DNA of 64,000 nucleotides from Rhodoblastus sp963748385 (GCA_963748385.1 CAVVIQ010000009.1:372001-436000), one strand, 5' to 3'; counted from the stretch's first letter, positions 1 to 9,422 are shown. Numbers and translations are program-made. The notes: generated from the sequence alone by a model not told the origin.

Positions 1-1671
1 GCGCGACAGACGGATCGTCCAGGGTCCCGCCATCGAGGATGATCGTTCCCGTGTTGGTGATCGTCCCGGCGCCGGTCGTTTCCAGTTCGCCGTATACGTA
101 CAGGTCGCTGTCCTTGTTGATCAGCGTCCCGGCGACGCTCAGGGTCGCGCTGGAGCTGACGTCGATATATCCGGACCAAAAGTCGGTCCCCTCGGAGCCG
201 CCCTCGTTTGTCAGCGTGTGGTCGAGGGTCAGCGTGCCGCTCTCGACAGTGATGTCGCCGGTGTTGGTGACGCCGACGGTCCCGCCGTCGAGCGTGCTCG
301 TCCCATAGCTGAAGATGACGCCGCCAAGGGTCGTCGTCGTATTGCCGAGGTTGATCCCTCCCGAGTCGGTCAGCGTGCTCCCATTGAGGTTGATGACGTT
401 GTACTGGCTGACGCTCAAGGCGCCGGTCAAGGTCAGCGACGCCGCCGAAGTGAGCGCGGGGCGCCGATGTCGAGCGTCGCCGGCGCCGAGATCGAGCCGC
501 TGAGCGTCACCGTGGAAGCGGTATTGCCGGAAGCGTCGAACTCCAGCGTTCCCCCGGCGGCGACCGTCGGCGTAAGGGTCCCCGTGAGCGCTTGCTGCAG
601 ATCGAGGACGCCGCTCGCCGAATTGGCGCTGATCGCTCCCGTATGGCTCGCGAGCGAGAGGTCGACCGTTCCCCACCCGGAGATGGGCGTGGCGGCGGAA
701 AGCGTCCCGGCGCCGGTGAGCGAGCCGCCCGCGAGCGTGATCCCATAATTGTCGGTCAGGCCGTTTGTGCCGGCGACATTGACCGTGTCGTACTGGTTGA
801 CGGTGAGCGCCGTGGAAAGCGTCAGCGAGCCGCTCGAAGCGATATCGAGGGTTGCGACAGAACCGCTCGTTCCGTTCAACGTGGCCGAATAAGCGACGCT
901 CGATGCGCCGTCGAGTTGGAGGGTCGCGCCCGCGCCGACGGCGAGCGTGGCGCTGGTCCCCGAGCCGTAGACCGTGTTTTTGAACTCCAGCGTCTGTCCG
1001 CTGACATTGGCGTCGATCGCGCCATAGTCATAGAAGTAGTCGGTGGCGCTGCCGGCGGCGACGACCCCCGCGCCGCTCAGGGTGGCGCCGGCTTCGTTAT
1101 ATAGATTGCTATGGTAGTTGAGCGTGGCGAGGGAGCTGCTCGTCCCGTTCAGGGTGATCGCGCCATAGTTAACCAGATAGTTATTGGCGTTGAGCGTCGC
1201 GCCGGCGCTCAGCGTGACCGACCCGCTGGCATAGCTATACAATTCGTTGTTCAGGGTCAGCGCGCCGCCGGTGACGTTGACGGCGCCGTAATTGAGAATC
1301 TCATAGGCCGAGATCGAGCTGGTTCCGCTGCTCGTGATCGTCCCGGCGCTCGAGGTCGAAGTGCCGTTGTAGAGATAGCCGCTCGTCGAAAGGGAGCCGC
1401 CGACGAGAGAAATGGTTCCGGCCGTGTTGTTGACGGTCGTGGCGGTCAGAGAATTGCCGCCGATGTCCAGGCTGGCGTTGGCGTTGTCGAGCGTCAGCGT
1501 CGTGATCGTGAGGGGCGAAACGTCCAGCGTGACGGTATAGGTTCCCGACCCCGAAAGCGTAGCCGTATCCGCGCCGGTATTGCCGTTCTGTCCAGGGTAG
1601 CCGGTGGAGGGACTCCAGTTGGCGGGATTGCTCCAATTGCCGCTGCCTGCGTTCCAGGTGTAGCCCGTCAT
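1..1671 (-). CDS. Beta-strand-repeat adhesin/autotransporter-like protein, 5' part, one frameshift, runs off the left edge
   Basis: Starts at ATG 1671 behind GGGAG and has no signal peptide. The N-terminus (TWNAGSGNWSNPANWSP) is the usual opening of large Rhizobiales beta-strand-repeat surface proteins. The rest is Gly/Ser/Thr/Ala-rich with recurring short units such as ATLDI, GxxLTL and TGAGT, predicting a long parallel beta-helix and no enzyme. The first frame runs 1671 to about 465 and then hits a stop at 433. If the frame is moved by one base near 455-470, the same repeat style continues (SLTLTGALSVSQYN, then GGTVGVTNTGDITV) with no stop to base 1. The break is therefore an indel, not the true end. 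Surface role is inferred from composition; the C-terminal domain that would show the secretion route (autotransporter barrel or type I signal) lies outside the window. Confidence 0.7.
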
Positions 1672-2296
1672 CGAATTGCTCCCTTACCCGACATTTCCCG
1701 GACCGACGGTCCATCGGTCCCTGATCGATGCAGTTCAGGCCGTCCGCTTTCCCATCGGATTGCGGAACGGCGCGACAACGGCGAACATCCCAGCGCGAAG
1801 CCGGAAAGGCCGCCTTGGCCGGCCTGCGAGGCGACCTTCCAGCCCGTCTCGCAGGCCGCCGGAGGCGTCGACCAACGTCCAACTGTCGGCCAGGCCATCT
1901 CGTCACCGCCATATGTCGCAACCGCTCGACAGGTCGACGCCATTTCGGCCTCCCGCCCAACGTGCGGATTGGGGGTCAGGAAAATTCAGCCTCGATTCCC
2001 CAACGGAAGCATCGAAAAACAACGAAAACAATAAAACAATGATTTGGAGCAATTTACGTATAATTACGGAGAGGAAATTTCAGGCATTCCGACCCTGGCG
2101 CAGAGGTTGATCGCTGCACAAGCTTCGGGGCGTCATTGCTATGGTCTTGTCATGAAATGATTTTTTACAGACGGCGGTCCTGACGCCGTGCTGAACGCGC
2201 ACGCTGTTGCAGACTTGCACAGCGCCGCGGATGTCGATCGAACGATGGTGCTGGCGCTACGAAACGCGACTCATGGCCCTTGGACTTCAGCCCAGG
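1672..2296. other. Intergenic region upstream of the adhesin
   Basis: About 625 bases without a convincing gene. Short open frames on both strands are arginine-rich shadows. The adhesin ribosome site lies at its left end; AT-rich stretches around 2025-2080 are the likeliest promoter zone for the adhesin. No hairpin terminator was seen for either neighbour. Confidence 0.5.
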
Positions 2297-3340
2297 TCAG
2301 GGCGCCGGATTGCCGCGGATCTGATGGATGGCGTCGATTCGCCTTTCGACCTCCGGGTCGAGCGCATGGGGCGCTTCGAGGATCAGCTTGAGCTGGTCGA
2401 GATTGGTCGCGCCGACAATATTGGCGGTGACGAAGGGCCGCGAGGTGACGAAAGCCAGAGCAAGATGGACGGGGTGGAGGCCATATTTCCGCGCCAGCGC
2501 CAGATAGTCCTCGATGGCCTCGTCGGCGCCCGGCTTCTGGTAGCGCTGGGCGCGATCGAAAAGGGTGAAGCGCGCGCCCTCGGGTCTTCCGCCGTGCAGA
2601 TATTTGCCGGTGAGAAAACCCTGCGCCAAAGGCGAATAGGCGAGCAGGCCGACCTGTTCGCGGAAAGCGAATTCGGCGAGGCCGATCTCGAACTGGCGGT
2701 TGAGCAAATGATAGGCGTTCTGGATCGCGACGAGACGCGGCCCCGCGCCGGCTTCCGATGCGCGCAGGAACTGGCTGACGCCCCAGGCGGTCTCGTTGGA
2801 CACGCCGAAGTGACGGATTTTTCCCTGTTTCACCAGTTCGCCGAGCGCGGCAAGAGTCTCTTCGAAGGTGACGCCGTCGGGTCCGCCGCGATCGCGATAG
2901 GCGTTTGAACCGTCCTCGAACAGGTCCATCGGCCGGTCGGGCCAGTGCAGCTGATAAAGATCGATACGATCGGTTTGCAGCCGCTTCAAGGAACGTTCGA
3001 CCGCGAAGAAAATGTTCTTGCGATCGAGCCGCGCCACTGCGCCGTCGCGAAACCAGGGCATGGCGGTGCGCCCGACGATCTTGGTGGCGAGGACGATTTC
3101 TTCGCGATTTCCTCTGGCGCGAAACCATTTGCCGATGATCGTTTCCGTCGCGCCATAGGTTTCCGCGCGAGGGGGGATGGCGTAAAGCTCGGCGGTGTCG
3201 AAGAAATTCACGCCCCTGGCGACGGCGTGATCCATCTGCGCGAAAGCGTCGGCCTCGCCGGTCTGCTGGCCATAGGTCATGGTGCCGAGGCAGATTTCCG
3301 AGACTTTCAGATCGGTGCGGCCAAGCGGGCGTTGCTGCAT
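2297..3340 (-). CDS. Aldo/keto reductase, Tas-like
   Basis: A 347-residue NAD(P)H-dependent aldo/keto reductase that should reduce aldehydes or ketones in the cytoplasm. The N-terminus MQQRPLGRTDLKVSEICLG is typical of the Tas subgroup. The catalytic set is visible: Asp and Tyr in FFDTAELY, Lys in VLATKIVG, and His in LYQLHWPDRP. The C-terminal cofactor region includes NIVGATNLDQL. An ATG at 3367 would add nine residues, but the ATG at 3340 has AGGAG eight bases upstream and gives the family's usual N-terminus. The substrate cannot be told from sequence. It stands alone; the next minus-strand gene lies on the upstream side at 3407-3973. Confidence 0.9.
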   Translation of the reverse strand: MQQRPLGRTDLKVSEICLGTMTYGQQTGEADAFAQMDHAVARGVNFFDTAELYAIPPRAETYGATETIIGKWFRARGNREEIVLATKIVGRTAMPWFRDGAVARLDRKNIFFAVERSLKRLQTDRIDLYQLHWPDRPMDLFEDGSNAYRDRGGPDGVTFEETLAALGELVKQGKIRHFGVSNETAWGVSQFLRASEAGAGPRLVAIQNAYHLLNRQFEIGLAEFAFREQVGLLAYSPLAQGFLTGKYLHGGRPEGARFTLFDRAQRYQKPGADEAIEDYLALARKYGLHPVHLALAFVTSRPFVTANIVGATNLDQLKLILEAPHALDPEVERRIDAIHQIRGNPAP

Positions 3341-3406
3341 TCCAAAGCTCCTGTCGCGGCGAAGCATAAGCTTTTCGCGGCGAGGGGAAAGACGGGAGCC
3401 GGCGTC

Positions 3407-3973
3407 TCAGAACCCGAAATGCGCCCGCGCCTGGCGCAGGCAGGCCATGAATCCGGTGAGGTCGCCGCAGCCCGGCAGGGTCACGTCAGGGCGGACGACG
3501 CGGCGGCCCTGCGCCTTGAGGGCGCCGTCGAGCATGAGATTGTCGGCATTGGCGAAATTCTCGATCAGCAGGCCCTGCGCGTCGCAGAATTCGCCGCCGG
3601 GCGCGCCCTGGACGCCATGGGCCGCCGCGACACGCTCGAACAAGGGCGCGGAATCGTTGGTATAGGCGAAGACCGGCTTGCCCAGCGCGGCGAAAAAACC
3701 CAGTTCGAAGGCCGTGCCAAGGTCAGCGTTGACCCCGCGAAAGGGCGTCAGATTGAAGATTCCGGCGTCCGCTACGCGCATCAGCGCGACATTGGCCGAA
3801 AAGATTTTCTCGTCCATTTTTTCGCCCGGCGCGGCCGCGAGGTCATGGTCGAGCGGAACAAATCCGACAAAGCCGAATTCCTCGCACAGGCTTTTCTTAC
3901 GCAGGCCGATCGCGCGCGCGTCGGGCAGGAAGACTTCGGGTCCGGCGAGGTAGATTTTCGGATTGGCCAACAA
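3407..3973 (-). CDS. Nucleoside 2-deoxyribosyltransferase-like protein
   Basis: About 188 residues. PKIYLAGPEVF near the N-terminus, a middle ADAGIFNLTPFRG and GTAFELGFFAALGKPVFAY match the nucleoside deoxyribosyltransferase fold (purine/pyrimidine salvage by base exchange, or nucleotide-sugar N-glycoside hydrolysis in DNPH1-like relatives). The Glu in AFELGF is the expected catalytic residue. No ATG starts the domain: the open frame runs back into the neighbouring gene. I place the start at TTG 3973 (or 3970), which has GGGAG nine bases upstream and begins two residues before the conserved strand. Family assignment is good; the exact reaction is not determinable. Confidence 0.75.
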   Translation of the reverse strand: MLANPKIYLAGPEVFLPDARAIGLRKKSLCEEFGFVGFVPLDHDLAAAPGEKMDEKIFSANVALMRVADAGIFNLTPFRGVNADLGTAFELGFFAALGKPVFAYTNDSAPLFERVAAAHGVQGAPGGEFCDAQGLLIENFANADNLMLDGALKAQGRRVVRPDVTLPGCGDLTGFMACLRQARAHFGF

Positions 3974-4062
3974 ACGCGCGCGCTCCCGCTCACCAAGCGA
4001 TGGAATTCTTCGCGCGAATGTAGCCGTTCGGCCAAGCGCCCGAAAGCGCCAAACCGGGCCGG

Positions 4063-4462
4063 CTATTTTTGCGGCTGCGGCTGAGCCTGCGCGTGGCGCG
4101 TCGTCAGTTCGAAGCTGGCGTTGGCGTTGGTGCTGTTCGTCGGGCCGCCGAAGCCGCGTTCCGACAACGAACTGTTGGCGTTGATATTGACGAGGCGGCA
4201 GTCCGCATTGAAGGCGGCGGACAGCGCGCCGCATTCCGCCTTGAGGCTGTCGTAAATCGCGCTCCGCGCGGCCTCCATCGCCTTGGTCTGATCTTCGGGA
4301 TTTTGCGACGCGACGGCCTGCCGCTGAATGTTGATATTGACGGTGACGCGCACCGCGTCGGGCGAGGTCGGCCACATCTGCGCCGAGGCTCCTGTCGGGA
4401 AAAGCGCGCCGGCGGGGAAAAGGATGACAGTGGGGAAACCCGATAATTCTTGGAGAAAACAT
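4063..4462 (-). CDS. Small secreted protein of unknown function, one frameshift near the N-terminus
   Basis: The frame covering most of the gene encodes GASAQMWPTSPDAVRVTVNINI followed by a Gln/Asn-containing region with two Cys (KAECGAL and FNADCRLV) and a Gln/Pro tail. This frame has no good start. An ATG at 4462 with AGGA eight to nine bases upstream opens a short frame (MFSPRIIGF) that joins the first frame if one base is removed in the TTTCCCC run near 4435. The joined product has a plausible signal peptide cleaved after ASA. It would be about 132 residues and periplasmic, possibly with one disulfide. I do not recognise the family. Length (400 nt) is one base over a multiple of three, as in several other genes here. 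Confidence 0.5.
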
Positions 4463-4570
4463 GATGGTCGTCCTGGATGAATGGAAGAACGCCGCAATGG
4501 TAATCGCGACAAATTAAGTGGAATTGAATCCGGGTCCGGGCATTTGAACGGCCCGCGAAGAATACGCGCC

Positions 4571-4862
4571 TCACGTCCACAGATTGATCTTGTTCGCCCT
4601 GCTTGTCGGTAAAGCCGCCGAGGATGATCAGGACGAAATCATAGACCGTCCACACCACGAAACCGCCGCCGGTCAGCAATTGCAGAATTCCGGTCCAGAT
4701 CTTGCCGACATAGAAGCGGTGAAACCCGAACAGGCCGAAGAAGAAGCACAATAGCGCCGCCGGCAATATGCGCTTGGTCGAAGCGGTGTTGGGCGCGCCG
4801 CAATGCGGGCAGGCCGTCGCGGTTTCGTGGATGGACTGGCCGCAGCCACGGCAAGGAATCAT
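4571..4862 (-). CDS. Zinc-ribbon plus TM2-domain membrane protein, frameshift close to the C-terminus
   Basis: N-terminus MIPCRGCGQSIHETATACPHCG is a four-Cys zinc ribbon (CxxC...CxxC). It is followed by a TM2 domain: a helix LPAALLCFFFGLFGFHRFYVG, the conserved turn, and a second helix WTVYDFVLIILGGF. TM2 proteins normally finish a few residues after the FTDKxG motif. Here the frame instead runs on through arginine-rich junk to 4104. If one base is dropped near 4590-4597 the end becomes DKQG.KINLWT and a stop at 4571, exactly the family pattern. The function of bacterial zinc-ribbon/TM2 proteins is unknown. The gene lies directly downstream of thrS on the same strand. Confidence 0.75.
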
Positions 4863-4872
4863 CGAACCCTCC

Positions 4873-4901
4873 AGAAAGAACCCGCCGGGATCTCCGGCGG
4901 G
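4873..4901 (-). terminator. Rho-independent-like terminator after thrS
   Basis: Minus-strand hairpin with perfect 8-bp arms CCCGCCGG / CCGGCGGG and a 5-nt loop. A pyrimidine-rich TTCTTTCT run follows on the minus strand. It sits seven bases past the thrS stop and before the TM2 gene start. Confidence 0.65.
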
Positions 4902-4907
4902 CCGAGC

Positions 4908-6836
4908 CTAGCGCAAATCCGGCGGCGTCGCCTCCCGCGTCAGCGAGGCCATGGCCTCGTCGAGCGTCGCAAAGGTCTGCGCCGGCGAGCCCAGCCGCCG
5001 GATCGAGACCGTGCGGTCCGCCGCCTCCTTGCGGCCGACCACCAGCAGCACCGGGATCTTGGCCAGCGACAATTCGCGCACCTTGTAATTGATCTTTTCG
5101 TTGCGCAGGTCGGTCTCGATCCTCAGCCCCGCCTTGCGGGCGAGCGCGGCGATTTCCAGCGCGTAATCGTCGGCGTCGGAGGTGATGGTGCAGATCGCCG
5201 CCTGGACCGGCGACAGCCACAAGGGCAGATGGCCGGCGAAATGCTCGATGAGAATGCCGGTGAAGCGCTCCAGCGAGCCGAAAATGGCGCGATGGATCAT
5301 CACCGGGGTCTGCTTTTCCGAATCCTGCCCGATGTAGAAGGCGCCGAAACGGCCCGGCAGGTTGAAATCGACCTGCGTGGTGCCGCATTGCCATTCGCGG
5401 CCGATGGCGTCGCGCAAGGTATATTCGAGTTTCGGGCCATAGAAGGCGCCCTCGCCCGGATTGATCCCGGTCTTGAACCCTTGGGCGGCGAGAAGGTCGA
5501 GCACCTTTTGCAGCGCGGCTTCCGCCTTGTCCCAGCCCTCGTCGCCGCCGACGCGTTTTTCCGGCCGGGTCGACAGTTTCACGACAATATCGTCGAACCC
5601 GAAATCCTTGTAGATCGAAATGACCATGTCGTTGATCTTCATGGCTTCCGCCATGATCTGGTCCTCGGTGCAGAAGATATGGGCGTCGTCCTGGGTGAAG
5701 GCGCGCACCCGCATCACGCCGTGGATCGCGCCCGACGGCTCGTAGCGATGGACGATGCCGAATTCCGAGATCTTCATCGGCAGGTCGCGGTACGACTTCA
5801 ACCCGTTCTTGAAGATCTGCACATGGCCGGGGCAGTTCATCGGCTTGAGGGCGAAAACGCGTTCGTCTTCCGTCTTGGTGATGAACATGTTCTCGCGATA
5901 GGTCTGCCAATGGCCGGAAGTCTCCCACAGGGCGCGGTCGAGCACCTGCGGCGTATTGACCTCGATATAGCCCGCCGCCTGCTGGCGCCGGCGCATGAAG
6001 GAGATCAGGGTCTGGAACAGGGTCCAGCCCTTGGGGTGCCAGAAGATTGTCCCCGGCCCTTCCTCCTGGAAATGGAACAGGTCCATTTCGCGGCCCAAAC
6101 GCCGATGGTCGCGGCGCTCGGCCTCCTCGATCCGGTGGAGATAGGCGTCGAGGTCTTCCTGTTTGGCGAAGGCGGTGGCGTAGATGCGCTGGAGCATCGG
6201 CTTTGACGAATCGCCGCGCCAATAGGCGCCCGCCACTTTCATCAGCTTGAAGGCGGCGCCGATTTTTCCCGTCGAGGGCATGTGCGGGCCGCGGCAGAGA
6301 TCGAGCCAGTCGCCCTGCTTGTAGACCGAGATTTTCTGGTCGGCCGGAATCGCCTCGACCAGTTCGACCTTGAACGCCTCGCCATGTTTTTCGAAATAGC
6401 CCAAAGCCTCGTCGCGGCTCCATTCCTCGCGCACGATCGGCTTGTCGGCCGCGACGATCTCCCGCATCTTCCTTTCGATCGCCACGAAATCCTCGGGCGA
6501 AAAAGGCTCGGCGCGATAAAAGTCGTAATAGAAGCCGTTCTCGATCACCGGGCCGATGGTGACCTGCGTGCCGGGAAAAAGCGCCTGGACCGCGTCGGCC
6601 AGCACATGGGCGGCGTCGTGGCGGATCAGTTCCAGCGCGCGCGGGTCGTCGCGGTTGAGAAATTCGACCTTGGCGTCGGCGCGGATGGGCGTCGCGGCGT
6701 CGACCATCTGGCCGTCGAGCATCATGGCGACGGTCTTTTTGGCCAGCGAGGGGGAAATGCTTTTGGCGATGTCGAGGCCGGTGGCGCCGGCGTCATAGGA
6801 ACGCGACGCGCCATCGGGAAAAGTGACCGAAATCAT
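4908..6836 (-). CDS. thrS: Threonyl-tRNA synthetase
   Basis: Cytoplasmic class II synthetase that charges tRNA-Thr, 642 residues. Domains in order: TGS (about 1-60), the editing domain with the HxxxH motif HDAAH at 73-77, the class II core with MNCPGH (Cys zinc ligand), the motif RYEPSGAIHGVMRVRAF carrying a His ligand, QCGTTQVDFNLP, and a C-terminal anticodon-binding domain (AICTITSDADDYA, PVLLVVGRKE). An upstream ATG at 6854 exists, but ATG 6836 has AGGAGA five bases upstream and gives the standard MISVTFPDG start. The frame is intact. Followed by a hairpin terminator. Confidence 0.97.
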   Translation of the reverse strand: MISVTFPDGASRSYDAGATGLDIAKSISPSLAKKTVAMMLDGQMVDAATPIRADAKVEFLNRDDPRALELIRHDAAHVLADAVQALFPGTQVTIGPVIENGFYYDFYRAEPFSPEDFVAIERKMREIVAADKPIVREEWSRDEALGYFEKHGEAFKVELVEAIPADQKISVYKQGDWLDLCRGPHMPSTGKIGAAFKLMKVAGAYWRGDSSKPMLQRIYATAFAKQEDLDAYLHRIEEAERRDHRRLGREMDLFHFQEEGPGTIFWHPKGWTLFQTLISFMRRRQQAAGYIEVNTPQVLDRALWETSGHWQTYRENMFITKTEDERVFALKPMNCPGHVQIFKNGLKSYRDLPMKISEFGIVHRYEPSGAIHGVMRVRAFTQDDAHIFCTEDQIMAEAMKINDMVISIYKDFGFDDIVVKLSTRPEKRVGGDEGWDKAEAALQKVLDLLAAQGFKTGINPGEGAFYGPKLEYTLRDAIGREWQCGTTQVDFNLPGRFGAFYIGQDSEKQTPVMIHRAIFGSLERFTGILIEHFAGHLPLWLSPVQAAICTITSDADDYALEIAALARKAGLRIETDLRNEKINYKVRELSLAKIPVLLVVGRKEAADRTVSIRRLGSPAQTFATLDEAMASLTREATPPDLR

Positions 6837-7009
6837 CCGTCTCTCCTTGCTCACTCGCCGAGACGAGCCGGCGTAAGCTTTTTTGGGACCGCCTTCCTAA
6901 CGCGATTTGGCGCGGCGGCGCAACGAGGCTCTGCGAGCGGCGTCACGGGCCCTGCAAAAGCCGGAAGTTGACGGGCGGGCCCCGGCTGGGCAAGAGTGCG
7001 CGCCCTGTC

Positions 7010-7044
7010 ATACGAATTCCGCATGAATCATGCGGAATTCGTAT
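7010..7044. promoter_or_regulatory. 35-bp near-perfect palindrome in a divergent intergenic region
   Basis: Two perfect 17-bp arms (left arm 7010-7026 containing GAATTCCGCATGA, right arm 7028-7044) separated by a single base. It lies between the divergent thrS (start 6836) and the gene starting at 7157. There is no T-run, so it is not a typical terminator. The position fits an operator for a dimeric regulator, but the arms are longer than most operators. It could instead be a cruciform-forming extragenic element. Confidence 0.6.
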
Positions 7045-7156
7045 TCCGCTGGCGCCAAAATCCGCCCGTGATTCGCAGGATTTTCGCGCCATGGCGTTTC
7101 CGCGGGGATTGCAGCGCCATCTTGCGGCAACCGTATAACAGGCTGCTCGACGCCCC

Positions 7157-8026
7157 ATGGGTCATTGGAAACATCATTTCAGAATCGCCCTGCTGGCCAT
7201 TGCGGCCGCGCTCGCCGCCGCTTTCGGCAGCCTGTTTCTCTCCAGCGGGACCCGAAACACCGAGCCGGCCGAGCCGCCGCTCGCCGCCAGGCCGGTGACG
7301 ACGACCCCGGTCGCGGACGAGCCGGAAGCCGCCCAAAAGACGCCCGCTGAAGCCCCATCGGACCCACAAAGGCTTGCCGCGCTCCAGAACAAGCTGGCGC
7401 AGGCTCCCGAATATGGGCCCTTCCTCGCCAAACTCCGCGCCCTTTACCCCGCCGACTACGACGACGCCGCCAAAGCCGCGCTGTCTCAGGAGGTCGAGAC
7501 CCGGGACGACGCCGCCGACCTGTTCGTGAGCCTAGCGGTCCAGACCCTGCGGCGCGATCGCGGCCTGTTGGGCGCCAAGGCCGGCGGCGCCGCGCTCGAC
7601 CAGTTTTTCGACACGCACGCCGAGGTGCTGAAACAGCTCCAGGGGGACGATCCCGCGCTGTGCGTCGATTTCCTCAATGGCGCGCCCGCCGACCGTTCGG
7701 CCGCCTTCGCCGCCGCCCATCGCGCCTTGATGGCCGAAGAGGCCCTTGCCGGGCTTGAGGCGATCGACGACGGCGCGCAGAAGAAAATCGACCGCGAAGC
7801 GCCCGCCCCCGCCGATTTCGACGATCTGGAAAAGCTGATGCTGGCAAAGGGCGTGGACAAGGCCGGCGTGAGCCTGCTGCTCGACGGCAAGACGCCCGAT
7901 CCGCCGTTGAGCGACGCGCAGCAATGCCAGAATGGCGTCACCTATCTCGACGCGATGAAGGCTTTGCCCGATCTCCAGCGCTATCGGCTCTATGCTCTCG
8001 CGCTGGAGGTGATGGCGCATGAATAG
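7157..8026 (+). CDS. Membrane-anchored hypothetical protein
   Basis: A 289-residue protein with a basic N-terminus and one hydrophobic segment (about residues 9-30, HFRIALLAIAAALAAAFG). A Pro/Ala/Glu-rich linker follows (about 35-70), then an alpha-helical, acidic domain with two Cys (ALCVDFL and QQCQNG). The layout suggests a single-pass inner-membrane protein with a periplasmic domain. I do not recognise the family. Start ATG 7157 follows the 35-bp palindrome. Its stop TAG abuts the convergent yidD stop with no gap. Confidence 0.65.
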   Translation: MGHWKHHFRIALLAIAAALAAAFGSLFLSSGTRNTEPAEPPLAARPVTTTPVADEPEAAQKTPAEAPSDPQRLAALQNKLAQAPEYGPFLAKLRALYPADYDDAAKAALSQEVETRDDAADLFVSLAVQTLRRDRGLLGAKAGGAALDQFFDTHAEVLKQLQGDDPALCVDFLNGAPADRSAAFAAAHRALMAEEALAGLEAIDDGAQKKIDREAPAPADFDDLEKLMLAKGVDKAGVSLLLDGKTPDPPLSDAQQCQNGVTYLDAMKALPDLQRYRLYALALEVMAHE

Positions 8027-8371
8027 TCAGGATCGGGGGTTTTCCGCGTCGACCGGCTCGCAGACGGGGCGCTTGCGCCACGAACCGTAGCGCCAGGGAC
8101 GCAGGGCGTCGGCGCCTTCCGGCAATTCCGGCGGAACCGGGTCGAAGCCGGAATCTCCCCAGGGGTGGCAGCGGCAGATGCGGGAAAAACCCATCCAGCC
8201 GCCGGCCCACAGGCCGTGGCGCGCGATCGCCTCGTCCATATAGGCCGAGCAGGTCGGCAGATAGCGGCAGTTGCGCCCCGCCACGCTCGACAGCGTGACC
8301 CGATAGGCCCGGATCAGCCCGCGCGCCAGCAGAGCCGGCGTTTTCGCCAAGAATTCTGGGGGCCTGGTCAT
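8027..8371 (-). CDS. yidD: Membrane protein insertion efficiency factor YidD
   Basis: 114 residues. The family signature is clear: LIRAYRVTLSSVAGRNCRYLPTCSAYMDEAIARHG, then GGWMGFSRICRCHPWG. The conserved Cys residues (NCRYLPTCS, CRCHPWG) are present. YidD is a small membrane-associated protein that helps YidC insert proteins. In most genomes it sits between rnpA and yidC. Here it is separated from them, facing an unrelated gene. The C-terminal tail after HPWGDSGFDPVP is variable in the family. Confidence 0.93.
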   Translation of the reverse strand: MTRPPEFLAKTPALLARGLIRAYRVTLSSVAGRNCRYLPTCSAYMDEAIARHGLWAGGWMGFSRICRCHPWGDSGFDPVPPELPEGADALRPWRYGSWRKRPVCEPVDAENPRS

Positions 8372-8530
8372 TCGAGGGACCTGTTCACATCCTTAACCCT
8401 TGGTACAATTCCGCGCCCGACTGTGGCAAGAAAGCGACGCCCACGCCAATCTTGAATTTGCAAGGAGAAACGCCTAGTCCCCTCTCTTGGCCGCTGGTAA
8501 AAGTGAAGGCAAGATTTGGGGGAATTTACG

Positions 8531-9391
8531 TTGAAACTTTCCTTTCGCGCCCTGGCCATTGCGGCCGCTTTGTTCTCGAGCGCGGCCGCCCGCGCCGATG
8601 AATATAACTTGCCTGGCCTGATCAACCCGCCCCCGGGGACGCCCGCGGAGTGGATCGTGGACGTCTCGGCGATGGCGGGCGTTGCGCCCAACTTCCCCGG
8701 CGCGAACACCACGTCCTTCTTCGGCCTGCCTGGCGTCGCGATCCGCCGCAACGGCGAACCCGAGCGCTTCAGCAGCCCGGACGACAGCGTAAGCCTGGCC
8801 ATCATCAAGAACGACCTGTTCGCGATCGGCCCGTCGGGCAATTGGGTCAGCAGCCGCAATGTCAAGAACAACTGGCGGCTCTTCGGCCTGGACGACGTCA
8901 ATGCCAGTGTCGAGATCGGCGGTTTCGCCGAATGGACGCCCCTGTCCTTCCTGCGCGTCCGCGCGGAACTGCGCAAAGCGGTGTCGGGCTATGACGGCTG
9001 GGCGGGCCTGATCGGCGCCGACGTCTGGCATAAATGGGGCCGGTGGACCCTGTCGGCCGGTCCGCGGCTCAATTTCAACAATGACCAATATGCCGACGCC
9101 TTCTTCTCGGTGCAGCCCTGGCAGGCCGCGCTCAACCAGATGGTCGGCGGCCCGCTCACCCCGTACAAGGCGACCGGCGGCCTGACCTCGGCGGGCGTCA
9201 CCGTCGCGGCGCGCTATGAATTGTCCGAAACCTGGCGCGTCAGCGTCTACGGCAATTATTCGGGCCTCACCGGCAGCGTCTCCGACAGCCCGGTCGCCAC
9301 CCGCGCCGGCTCCACCAACCAATATGCCGCCGGCGTCGAGCTGCGCTACAGCTTCCTCACCAAGGATCTCTACTGGATCCCGAAGTTCTGA
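8531..9391 (+). CDS. MipA/OmpV family outer-membrane protein
   Basis: About 286 residues. Signal peptide MKLSFRALAIAAALFSSAAARA is cleaved before DEY. The rest alternates short hydrophobic strands and loops with aromatic ends and finishes in the classic outer-membrane C-terminus (RYSFLTKDLYWIPKF, ending in Phe). The region WRVSVYGNYSGLTGSVSDSPV is the typical MipA/OmpV end. I chose TTG 8531 as the start, because GGGGGAA lies about seven bases upstream and the signal peptide begins there; TTG 8516 would add five residues. The likely role is an outer-membrane scaffold or porin. A strong terminator follows. Confidence 0.85.
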   Translation: MKLSFRALAIAAALFSSAAARADEYNLPGLINPPPGTPAEWIVDVSAMAGVAPNFPGANTTSFFGLPGVAIRRNGEPERFSSPDDSVSLAIIKNDLFAIGPSGNWVSSRNVKNNWRLFGLDDVNASVEIGGFAEWTPLSFLRVRAELRKAVSGYDGWAGLIGADVWHKWGRWTLSAGPRLNFNNDQYADAFFSVQPWQAALNQMVGGPLTPYKATGGLTSAGVTVAARYELSETWRVSVYGNYSGLTGSVSDSPVATRAGSTNQYAAGVELRYSFLTKDLYWIPKF

Positions 9392-9422
9392 GCTTTCGGC
9401 CTGAAAGCGGCCTGAAACGCGC

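Noticed and set aside
4803..6206. A 467-codon open frame on the plus strand
   Set aside because: Antisense to thrS; Arg/Asp/Gly composition typical of shadow frames.
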